Part shown: in pieces, positions 1-9,685 of the stretch
Layout of the letters: each line of letters starts with the position of its first letter
Numbering within the stretch: position 1 is the stretch's first letter
DNA from: a bacterium
GTDB taxonomy: Bacteria; Elusimicrobiota; Elusimicrobia; Elusimicrobiales; UBA9959
Assembly: GCA_021812825.1 (NCBI GenBank)
Contig: JAKAMO010000094.1
Coordinates: 1-9,685 of the forward strand
Direction: 5' to 3'
Length of the DNA stretch: 9,685 bases
Position numbers and translations under genes: made by a program
Notes under the pieces: generated by a model
What the model was told of the DNA's origin: nothing
What the model saw: the letters and a program-made list of their open reading frames with translations, nothing else
Database searches by the model: none

Positions 1-224
1 GCCGTGGAGTATTCCACGTGGGAGACGGCGATCGTGACGGTCTTGGAATCGTCGCGCACCGTGCCGCCCTTCGTGATCTCGGCGTAGGACTTCAGGTTGG
101 CCAGGCCCTTCTCCGACTGCACCTTCACCAGCGCGGTCGTCAGGGTGGATTTGCCGTGGTCCACGTGGCCGATGGTGCCTACGTTGACGTGCGGTTTGCT
201 GCGGTCGAACTTCTCTTTTGCCAT
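1..224 (-). CDS. tuf: Elongation factor Tu, N-terminal part (runs off left edge)
   Basis: EF-Tu is the GTPase that carries aminoacyl-tRNA to the ribosomal A site in the cytoplasm. Only the first 74 codons are present. The start [20 protein letters not shown] is typical of EF-Tu. The P-loop GHVDHGKS (residues 19-26) ends in Ser where EF-Tu usually has Thr, and the conserved SHVEY is at 68-72. The effector region (switch I) is odd: the usual EKARGITINT is replaced by [10 protein letters not shown] (58-67). The Mg-coordinating Thr is kept (T64), but the Arg-Gly pair is lost, and the stretch from the P-loop Lys to this Thr is two residues longer than in E. coli. The ATG is supported by AAGGAG 7 nt upstream. 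The gene lies 66 nt after fusA, its usual place. It is clearly an EF-Tu family protein; whether it is the organism's only or main EF-Tu cannot be told here. Confidence 0.96.
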   Translation of the reverse strand, partial: MAKEKFDRSKPHVNVGTIGHVDHGKSTLTTALVKVQSEKGLANLKSYAEITKGGTVRDDSKTVTIAVSHVEYST

Positions 225-231
225 TGTTATG

Positions 232-237
232 CTCCTT
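232..237 (-). promoter_or_regulatory. Ribosome binding site of tuf
   Basis: AAGGAG on the minus strand ends 7 nt before the tuf ATG (224-222). It is the clearest Shine-Dalgarno in the window with standard spacing, fits the very high expression expected of EF-Tu, and fixes the start codon. Confidence 0.85.
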
Positions 238-254
238 AAGTTAGCTTGCTTTAC

Positions 255-281
255 GCCCGCCGGGTTTGCCGCCCGGCGGGC
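255..281 (-). other. GC-rich hairpin in the fusA-tuf spacer
   Basis: A perfect 10-bp inverted repeat (arms 255-264 and 272-281; GCCCGCCGGG and CCCGGCGGGC) encloses a 7-nt loop. It starts 9 nt after the fusA stop and ends 30 nt before the tuf start. In the transcript it is followed by GUAAAGCAAGC, not by a U-run, so it does not look like an intrinsic terminator. It could stabilise or process the mRNA, or partly attenuate transcription; the role is inferred. Confidence 0.7.
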
Positions 282-290
282 AGATCTTGT

Positions 291-2384
291 TCAGGCCTTC
301 GCCTCGGCCTCGGCCGCGCGCTTCTCGACGACGGACTTGGCTATGTTCGGCGGGACCTCTTCGTAGTGGCTGGGCTCCATCGTGAAGGCCGCGCGGCCCT
401 GCGAGATCGAGCGGACCGCCGTGGCGTAGCCGAACATCTCGGACAGCGGCACGGTGCCCTTGATCTGGCGCACGTTGCCCACGTTGCCCATCTCGGCGAT
501 CTTCGCGCGGCGGGACGACAGGTCGCCTATGACGTCGCCCATGTTGGCCTCGGGCGTGGTCACCGCCACCTTCATGATCGGTTCCATCAGGTACGGGTTG
601 GCCTTGCGGCAGGCGTCCTTGAACGCCATCGCGCCGGCTATCTTGAAGGCGATCTCCGACGAGTCCACTTCGTGGAACGAGCCGTCGAACAGCGTCACCT
701 TCACGTCGACGACCGGGAAGCCCGCCATCACGCCGTTGTCCAGCGCCTCGCGGATGCCCTTCTCGACCGCCGGGATGAATTCCTTGGGGATGCGGCCCTG
801 CTTGATGTTGTCGACGAACTCGAAGCCCTTGCCCATCTCGGTCTGGGGCTCGACGGTCAGCCACACGTGGCCGTACTGGCCGCGGCCGCCGGACTGGCGG
901 ATGAACTTGCCTTCCTGCTCCACCTTCTTCTTGATGGACTCGCGGAAGGCCACCTGCGGCCGGCCCACGTTGGCCTGCACGTTGAACTCGCGCTTCAGGC
1001 GGTCCACGATGATGTCTAGGTGCAGCTCGCCCATGCCCGAGATGATGGTCTGGCCTGTCTCCTCGTCCGTCTTGATGCGGAACGTCTGGTCCTCTTCGGC
1101 CAGGCGCCCCATCGCTATGCCCATCTTCTCCTCGTCGTCCTTGGACTTGGGCTCGATGGCGATCTGGATGACCGGCTCCGGGAAGTTCATGCCTTCCAGC
1201 GTGATCACGTGGTCGGGGGCGCAGATGGTGTCGCCCACGGTGGCGTTCTTCACGGCCACGGTGGCGGCGATGTCGCCGGCGCCGATCTCCTTGATCTCCT
1301 CGCGCTTGTCGGCGTGCATCCTGAGGATGCGGCCGATGCGCTCCGAGGTCTTCTTGCGGGCGAAGTGGACGGTGTCGCCGGGCTTAAGGGTGCCGGAGTA
1401 CACGCGGAAGAACGTCAGCTTGCCGACGAACGGGTCGGGCTGGATCTTGAAGAGCAGCGCGGCGAACGGCTCCTTCGGGTCGGCCTTGCGGGTGGCGGGC
1501 TTGCCGAACTCGTCGGTGCCCTCTATGTCCGGCACGTCCAGCGGGCCGGGCAGGAAGTCGATCACGGCGTCCAGCATCGGCTGCACGCCCTTGTTCTTAT
1601 AGGAGGAGCCGCACAGCACCGGGAAGAACTTATTGGAGAGGCAGCCGCGGCGGATGGCGGCCTTCAGCTCCTCTATGGTGAAGTTGGTGTCGCCGCCGAG
1701 GAACTTCTCGGCTATCTGGTCGTCCACGTCCGCCAGCTTCTCGATGAGCTGGTCGCGGTACTTCTTGGAGACCTCCACCATGTCGGCGGGGATCTCTTCC
1801 TCGTGGAACTCGGCGCCCAGCTGGTCGCCGGTCCAGACGACAGCCTTCATCTTCAGCAGGTCCACGAGGCCCTTGAAGGTCTCGGTCACGCCTATCGGCA
1901 GCTGTATCGGGGAGGCGTTGGCGCCCAGCTTCTCGACTATCGAGGCGGCGGACATGTAGAAGTCCGCGCCGATGCGGTCCATCTTGTTGACGTAGGCCAC
2001 GCGCGGCACGTGGTAGCGGTCGGCCTGGCGCCAGACCGTCTCGGACTGGGGCTCGACGCCCTGCACGCCGTCGAACACCGTGACGGCGCCGTCCAGCACG
2101 CGCAAGCTGCGCTCGACCTCGGCGGTGAAGTCCACGTGTCCGGGGGTGTCGATGATGTTGACCGTGTAGCCCTGCCACTGGGTGGAGATGGCGGCGGCGG
2201 TGATGGTTATGCCGCGCTCGCGCTCCTGGGGCATCCAGTCGGTGGTGGTGTTGCCGTCGTGCACCTCGCCGATCTTGTGGCTCTTGCCGGTATAGTAGAG
2301 GATGCGCTCGGTCGTCGTGGTCTTGCCCGCGTCGATGTGGGCGATGATGCCGGTGTTGCGAACTTTCTTAAGGTCGAGTCCCAT
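291..2384 (-). CDS. fusA: Elongation factor G
   Basis: EF-G is the GTPase that moves tRNAs and mRNA through the ribosome after peptide transfer and, with RRF, helps recycle ribosomes. The protein is 697 residues, normal for bacterial EF-G. G-domain motifs are intact: G1 [10 protein letters not shown] (15-24), G2 RGITIT (57-62), G3 DTPGH (79-83), G4 NKMD (133-136) and G5-like GSSYKNKG (259-266). Domain II-V sequence follows, with [10 protein letters not shown] in domain IV and the tip loop [10 protein letters not shown], whose H571 matches the translocation histidine H583 of E. coli. The C terminus has the usual SEMFGYAT block and ends in a short Ala/Glu-rich tail. The start gives the canonical [20 protein letters not shown] and has AAGGA only 4 nt upstream, a short spacing. 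It sits between rpsG and tuf as in the classical str operon. No key residue is missing. I see no sign that it is a mitochondrial-type or EF-G2-type paralogue. Confidence 0.98.
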   Translation of the reverse strand: MGLDLKKVRNTGIIAHIDAGKTTTTERILYYTGKSHKIGEVHDGNTTTDWMPQERERGITITAAAISTQWQGYTVNIIDTPGHVDFTAEVERSLRVLDGAVTVFDGVQGVEPQSETVWRQADRYHVPRVAYVNKMDRIGADFYMSAASIVEKLGANASPIQLPIGVTETFKGLVDLLKMKAVVWTGDQLGAEFHEEEIPADMVEVSKKYRDQLIEKLADVDDQIAEKFLGGDTNFTIEELKAAIRRGCLSNKFFPVLCGSSYKNKGVQPMLDAVIDFLPGPLDVPDIEGTDEFGKPATRKADPKEPFAALLFKIQPDPFVGKLTFFRVYSGTLKPGDTVHFARKKTSERIGRILRMHADKREEIKEIGAGDIAATVAVKNATVGDTICAPDHVITLEGMNFPEPVIQIAIEPKSKDDEEKMGIAMGRLAEEDQTFRIKTDEETGQTIISGMGELHLDIIVDRLKREFNVQANVGRPQVAFRESIKKKVEQEGKFIRQSGGRGQYGHVWLTVEPQTEMGKGFEFVDNIKQGRIPKEFIPAVEKGIREALDNGVMAGFPVVDVKVTLFDGSFHEVDSSEIAFKIAGAMAFKDACRKANPYLMEPIMKVAVTTPEANMGDVIGDLSSRRAKIAEMGNVGNVRQIKGTVPLSEMFGYATAVRSISQGRAAFTMEPSHYEEVPPNIAKSVVEKRAAEAEAKA

Positions 2385-2410
2385 AGTTTCCTTGCCGCTT
2401 TAATTTTGGG

Positions 2411-2440
2411 GCCAGGCGGCCGTTTTACCGGCTGCCTGGC
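2411..2440 (-). other. Hairpin in the rpsG-fusA spacer
   Basis: Two 12-nt arms (2411-2422 and 2429-2440) pair with 11 of 12 matches around a 6-nt loop (GUAAAA in the transcript). The single mismatch is A opposite C in the mRNA; it would be a G-U pair on the other strand. It lies in the middle of the 81-nt spacer, 26 nt before the fusA ATG. The sequence after it (CCCCAAAAUUAAAG) has no U-run, so a terminator is unlikely. Function is inferred to be mRNA processing, stability or attenuation. Confidence 0.65.
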
Positions 2441-2465
2441 GGCGCTGCTTGAACCTTTTGCAGGA

Positions 2466-2945
2466 TTACCAGCGGTAATGGGCAAAGGCCCTGTTGGCCT
2501 CGGCCATCCTGTGGGTGTCCTCGCGCTTCTTGAAGGCGGCGCCTTCCTTCTTGTAGGCCAGCAGGATCTCTTCCGCCAGCTGTTCCGCCATCGGGCGGCC
2601 CTTGCGGTCGCGCGCGGCGCCGAGTATCCAGCGCATCGCCAGCGTGGTGCTGCGGGCCGGCCGGACCTCTATCGGCACCTGGTAGTTGGCGCCGCCGACG
2701 CGGCGGGCCTTCACCTCGAGCAGGGGCCTGACGTTCTCGATGGCCTTCGTGAACACGGCCAGCGCGTCTTCCTTGGTCTTCTCGCCGATTATGGTCAGCG
2801 CGTCGTAGACGATCCTCTCGCCCACGATCTTCTTGCCCTGGAAGTTCATCCTGTTGACCAGGCGCGACACCAGCACGGAGTTGTACTTGAAGTCCGGCGG
2901 CGGCGCTTCCCTTCTGTCGCGGGGCCTTAAACCTTTTCTAGGCAT
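2466..2945 (-). CDS. rpsG: 30S ribosomal protein S7
   Basis: S7 is a primary 16S rRNA binding protein that starts assembly of the 30S head and lines the E site. The protein is 159 residues, close to the usual 156. Diagnostic blocks are all present: [14 protein letters not shown] (20-33), [20 protein letters not shown] (69-88), [20 protein letters not shown], and the C-terminal [21 protein letters not shown] signature (split here only by its length). The N terminus [18 protein letters not shown] is basic as expected and sets the start. The start region has only a weak GGA 8 nt upstream and an AAAAGGAC further out. The first codons use AGA, AGG, GGT and TTA, less GC-rich than the rest of the gene, which may keep the start open. 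It follows rpsL by 30 nt. In E. coli S7 represses its own operon by binding the longer rpsL-rpsG spacer; no comparable site is visible here. Confidence 0.98.
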   Translation of the reverse strand: MPRKGLRPRDRREAPPPDFKYNSVLVSRLVNRMNFQGKKIVGERIVYDALTIIGEKTKEDALAVFTKAIENVRPLLEVKARRVGGANYQVPIEVRPARSTTLAMRWILGAARDRKGRPMAEQLAEEILLAYKKEGAAFKKREDTHRMAEANRAFAHYRW

Positions 2946-2975
2946 AGTCTTGTTCCAGTCCTTTTGTCGGTACTA

Positions 2976-3359
2976 TTATTTCTTGGCTTCTTTCGGGCGC
3001 TTCGCGCCGTAAAGGGAGCGGCTCTGCTTGCGGCCTTCCACGCCGGAGGCGTCCAGCGCGCCGCGCACTATGTGGTAGCGCACGCCGGGCAGGTCCTTCA
3101 CGCGGCCGCCGCGCACCATCACTATCGAGTGCTCCTGCAGGTTATGGCCGACGCCGGGTATGTAGGCGGTGACCTCCTGCTTGGAGGTGAGCTTCACGCG
3201 GGCCACCTTGCGGAGGGCCGAGTTCGGCTTCTTGGGCGTGGTGGTGTACACGCGGGTGCAGACGCCGCGGCGCTGCGGGCACGAGTTCAGGGCGGGGGCC
3301 TTGCTGAACTTCCGGTCCTTCTTGCGGCCGTGCCTGATAAGCTGGTTTATCGTAGACAT
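2976..3359 (-). CDS. rpsL: 30S ribosomal protein S12
   Basis: S12 sits at the decoding centre of the 30S subunit and controls translation accuracy. The protein is 127 residues against 124 in E. coli. It shows [14 protein letters not shown] at the start, [20 protein letters not shown] (27-46), [17 protein letters not shown] and [15 protein letters not shown]. Lys43 and Lys88, the residues whose mutation gives streptomycin resistance in E. coli, are both wild type, and Asp89, the residue methylthiolated by RimO in many bacteria, is present. The start is fixed by the family N terminus, although there is no normal Shine-Dalgarno in the last 15 nt before the ATG (see the rpoC-rpsL junction). It follows rpoC by 30 nt, so it is probably co-transcribed and translationally linked. 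Four of its five Ile codons are ATA, striking in a GC-rich gene. Confidence 0.98.
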   Translation of the reverse strand: MSTINQLIRHGRKKDRKFSKAPALNSCPQRRGVCTRVYTTTPKKPNSALRKVARVKLTSKQEVTAYIPGVGHNLQEHSIVMVRGGRVKDLPGVRYHIVRGALDASGVEGRKQSRSLYGAKRPKEAKK

Positions 3360-3389
3360 ATGAACACCGGAAAGGGTTCCCCCTCCCGG

Positions 3390-3401
<12 letters not shown>
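3360..3401 (-). promoter_or_regulatory. rpsL initiation region: strong SD plus bridging hairpin
   Basis: The last sense codons of rpoC form AAGGAGGAG (3401-3393), a strong Shine-Dalgarno but 33 nt from the rpsL ATG. Directly after the rpoC UAA a 23-nt segment (3389-3367) can fold: arm CCGGGAGGG, loop GGAAC, arm CCUUUCCGG, 9 pairs including two G-U pairs that exist only in this strand's RNA. Then UGUUCAU leads to the AUG. With the hairpin folded, the distance from AAGGAGGAG to AUG shrinks to 10 nt (UAA plus 7 nt). A second SD-like GGAGG (3386-3382) is inside the stem and would be masked. The pairing is seen in the sequence; use of the bridged SD is inferred. Translational coupling to rpoC is the main alternative. 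Confidence 0.5.
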
Positions 3402-7607
<4,206 letters not shown>

Positions 7608-7613
7608 TGTGTT

Positions 7614-7626
7614 CTCCGGTCCTTTT
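7614..7626 (-). promoter_or_regulatory. Ribosome binding site region of rpoC
   Basis: GGAG (7617-7614) lies 6 nt before the rpoC ATG, within AAAAGGACCGGAG. The 12-nt AAAAGGACCGGA recurs with one change upstream of rpsG (2965-2954) at nearly the same distance from the start. It supports the chosen rpoC start, which also gives the family N terminus. Confidence 0.65.
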
Positions 7627-7641
7627 CTCTTCCGCTACCGC

Positions 7642-7661
7642 CCCGGCCGTCGCCGGCCGGG
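7642..7661 (-). other. GNRA-loop hairpin in the rpoB-rpoC spacer
   Basis: A perfect 8-bp stem (arms 7642-7649 and 7654-7661, CCCGGCCG with CGGCCGGG) closes a GCGA tetraloop in the transcript, a GNRA type that forms very stable loops. It lies 27 nt after the rpoB stop and 34 nt before the rpoC start. No U-run follows, so it is not an evident terminator. In E. coli the rpoB-rpoC region is not a terminator either; here the hairpin may protect or mark the mRNA, which is inference. Confidence 0.65.
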
Positions 7662-7688
7662 ACGCTGGTTACGCATTACGACGGTATC

Positions 7689-9685
7689 TTAAGCCTTGGA
7701 GGCGGCCTTCTTAGCCTTGGCCGGCTTCTCCTCCGCCTCGCCCTCCGCGGCCGGCTTGGCCGCGGTGGCGGGGGCCATGTTCAGGAGGTCCACCTCGAGC
7801 GACAGGGCCTGGAGCTCCTTCACGAGCACCTTGAACGACTCCGGCACGCCGGGCTGCGGCGGGAAGTCGCCCTTGATGATGGCCTCGTACATCTTGGTGC
7901 GGCCGGTGAAGTCGTCCGACTTCACGGTCAGCATCTCCTGCAGCGTGTACGCGGCGCCGTAGCCTTCGAGCGCCCAGACTTCCATTTCGCCGAAGCGCTG
8001 GCCGCCGAACAGGGCCTTGCCGCCCAGCGGCTGCCGGGTGATGAGGCTGTAGGGGCCCGTGGAGCGGGCGTGCACCTTGTCCTCGACCAGGTGGATCAGC
8101 TTCAGGATGTACATGTAGCCGATCGTGACCTTCTCGTGGAAAGGCTCGCCGGTGCGCCCGTCGCGCAGCGTGATGCGGCAGTAGTCGTCGGGGAGGTACT
8201 CCTCCTTGACGCCCTGGGCCTTCAGGTGGTCCTTCGCCAGCTGTATCATCTGGATGACGCCGGGCTTCTCGGCGCCGGGCTTCTCGACGTCCTTCAGCAC
8301 GTCGTCTATGGTGATGTCGCCGCGCTTCCTGCCCTTCTTCTCCCAGTACTTCCAGTAATCCTTATTGTCCTCGGCGGCGCTGTCGAACACCGGGCAGGCC
8401 ATCTGGGTGTCCAGCTGCTTGCCGGCCCAGCCGAGCATGGTCTCGAGGATCTGGCCGATGTTCATGCGGGAGGGCACGCCCAGCGGGGACAGCACTATGT
8501 CCACGGGCCTGCCGTCGGGCAGGTACGGCATGTCCTCCTGCGGCAGGATGCGGGCGACGACGCCCTTGTTGCCGTGGCGGCCGGAGAGCTTGTCCCCGAC
8601 TTGCAGGCGGCGCTTCAGCGCTATGTGCACCTTCACCACCTTGTTGACGGTGACGGGCAGCTCGCCGGAGTTCTTCAGCATCTCCTTCTCGCGGGCGAAC
8701 TTCTCCTTGATCCGCTTCTCCATCAGCTTGCAGAACTCCTCGGTCTCGGAGCCCTTCTTGGAGGTCTCCTTGCGGAACTCCTTGAGCGCGTCGAGATTGT
8801 AGTTCATCTCGGCGTCGATCTCCTTCTTGCGGCGGTCCTCCTCGACCTTGGAGAGCTTCTCACGGCGCACGAAGACGCGGGTGCCGATGATCTTGCCGGA
8901 GACGCCCGGGGGCACGCGCATGGAAGTGTCGGTCACGTCCTCGGCCTTCTTGCCGAAGATGACCTTCAGCAGGCGCTCCTCGGGGGAGAGCTGCTGCTCG
9001 CCCTTCGGGGACACCTTGCAGACGAGGATGTCGCCGGGGCGCACCATCGTGGACGGGATCACGACGCCGTCCGAGTCTATGTGTTCGAGCGCGTCAGAGC
9101 CGACGTTGGGGATGTCGCGGGTGATCTCCTCGGGGCCCAGCTTGGTGTCGCGGGCCTCGACCTCGAACTCCTCGATGAAGACCGAGGTCAGCGCGTCGTC
9201 CTCTACGACCTTCTCGCTGACCAGGATGGCGTCCTCGTAGTTGAAGCCTTCCCAGCACATGAACGCTACCAGCAGATTCTTGCCGAGGGCCAGCTGGCCC
9301 TCCCTGGTGGACGGACCGTCGGCGATCACGTCGCCCTTCTTCACCGTCATGCCGCTCTCCACCACCGGCACCTGGTTGACGCAGGTGTCCTGGTTGGAGC
9401 GGCGGTACTTGATGAGGTGGTAGATGTCCGGCTCCTTGGAATGGTCGGGCTTTATCGCGATCATGTCCGCGGAGGCGTAGATGACCTTGCCCGAGGTGCG
9501 GGCGGTCACGCAGGCGCGGCTGTCGCGGGCGATGGCCGGCTCCATGCCGGTGCCCACCAGCGGCGTCTCGGTGACGAGCAGCGGCACGGCCTGGCGCTGC
9601 ATGTTGCAGCCCATCAGCGCGCGGTTCGCGTCGTCGTGCTCGAGGAACGGGATCAGCGCGGCCGAGATCGACATGACCTGCAGCG
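7689..9685 (-). CDS. rpoB: DNA-directed RNA polymerase subunit beta, C-terminal half (runs off right edge)
   Basis: Beta pairs with beta' to form the RNA polymerase active site and is the rifampicin target. Only about the last 664 residues are present; the true start is outside the window. The fragment opens just before [15 protein letters not shown], followed by [11 protein letters not shown], corresponding to about residue 660 onward of E. coli RpoB. Hallmarks: [45 protein letters not shown] with both active-site lysines, [38 protein letters not shown] and [15 protein letters not shown]. Between RVFVRREK and [13 protein letters not shown] lies a charged, probably coiled-coil insertion of about 70 residues, shorter than the SI2 of E. 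coli. After the normal end ([15 protein letters not shown]) there is an extra tail of 29 residues rich in Ala, Lys, Glu and Pro. The gene is directly upstream of rpoC. The ATG at 9674 is internal: the frame stays open to the edge. Confidence 0.98.
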   Translation of the reverse strand, partial: LQVMSISAALIPFLEHDDANRALMGCNMQRQAVPLLVTETPLVGTGMEPAIARDSRACVTARTSGKVIYASADMIAIKPDHSKEPDIYHLIKYRRSNQDTCVNQVPVVESGMTVKKGDVIADGPSTREGQLALGKNLLVAFMCWEGFNYEDAILVSEKVVEDDALTSVFIEEFEVEARDTKLGPEEITRDIPNVGSDALEHIDSDGVVIPSTMVRPGDILVCKVSPKGEQQLSPEERLLKVIFGKKAEDVTDTSMRVPPGVSGKIIGTRVFVRREKLSKVEEDRRKKEIDAEMNYNLDALKEFRKETSKKGSETEEFCKLMEKRIKEKFAREKEMLKNSGELPVTVNKVVKVHIALKRRLQVGDKLSGRHGNKGVVARILPQEDMPYLPDGRPVDIVLSPLGVPSRMNIGQILETMLGWAGKQLDTQMACPVFDSAAEDNKDYWKYWEKKGRKRGDITIDDVLKDVEKPGAEKPGVIQMIQLAKDHLKAQGVKEEYLPDDYCRITLRDGRTGEPFHEKVTIGYMYILKLIHLVEDKVHARSTGPYSLITRQPLGGKALFGGQRFGEMEVWALEGYGAAYTLQEMLTVKSDDFTGRTKMYEAIIKGDFPPQPGVPESFKVLVKELQALSLEVDLLNMAPATAAKPAAEGEAEEKPAKAKKAASKA

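Noticed and set aside
255..281. Hairpin between fusA and tuf as an intrinsic terminator
   Set aside because: No U-run follows on the coding strand and tuf is the expected next operon gene; the same objection holds for the stems at 2411-2440 and 7642-7661.
246..1019. Plus-strand open frame opposite the 3' part of fusA
   Set aside because: Antisense shadow with biased composition; fusA on the other strand explains the sequence.
2385..2465. A possible internal promoter in the AT-richer part of the rpsG-fusA spacer
   Set aside because: The CCAAAAUUAAAG stretch has no recognisable -35/-10 pair with proper spacing.
1020..2930. A 636-codon open frame on the plus strand opposite fusA and rpsG
   Set aside because: It is the antisense shadow of GC-rich genes; the product is low-complexity (Gly, Leu, Val, His, Asp) with no family resemblance, and the opposite strand encodes clear EF-G and S7.
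9601..9650. Cys in [11 protein letters not shown] of RpoB, where Ala, Ser or Thr is more usual
   Set aside because: A single small-residue change next to the conserved Asn-Met-Gln-Arg-Gln; the rifampicin-contact residues visible here are normal, so it is not evidence of resistance or a special function.
9672..9674. ATG near the right edge as the start of rpoB
   Set aside because: The frame is open upstream to the window edge and the sequence here matches the middle of RpoB, so this Met is internal.

Overview
The window holds one stretch of a core bacterial transcription and translation operon, read entirely on the minus strand. From the right edge, in transcription order, it contains rpoB (3' part only), rpoC, rpsL, rpsG, fusA and tuf (5' part only). 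This is the conserved bacterial order in which the RNA polymerase beta/beta' genes run into the str operon (S12, S7, EF-G, EF-Tu). All six genes are recognised from their protein sequence with high confidence. I see no mobile element, CRISPR array, RNA gene or phage gene, and no accessory system.

The organism is a bacterium with a GC-rich genome (roughly 60-65% by eye). RpoC carries the large trigger-loop insertion (SI3) known from proteobacteria and several other Gram-negative phyla. It also has a short insertion after the F loop that I associate with Bacteroidota-like RpoC. EF-Tu has a non-standard effector region that I remember from planctomycetes. Isoleucine is often encoded by ATA, which is odd at this GC content. 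Together these suggest a less-studied Gram-negative phylum; Elusimicrobiota-like is only a guess, and the phylum is not resolved here.

Layout, right to left: rpoB C-terminal half (9685-7689); 81-nt spacer with a GC-rich GNRA-loop hairpin; rpoC (7607-3390); 30-nt spacer with a hairpin starting directly after the rpoC stop; rpsL (3359-2976); 30-nt spacer with no clear structure; rpsG (2945-2466); 81-nt spacer with a 12-bp hairpin; fusA (2384-291); 66-nt spacer with a perfect 10-bp hairpin; tuf start (224-1). There is no gene-free stretch over 300 bases.

The genes work together: RpoB and RpoC build the catalytic core of RNA polymerase, S12 and S7 are small-subunit ribosomal proteins, and EF-G and EF-Tu drive elongation. 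No spacer hairpin is followed by a U-run in the transcript, so I read the cluster as one continuous transcription unit with intercistronic RNA structures rather than terminators. The most interesting points are the rpoC-rpsL junction, where a folded hairpin would bring a strong Shine-Dalgarno at the end of rpoC close to the rpsL start, and the divergent switch I of EF-Tu. Otherwise this is an ordinary housekeeping region.
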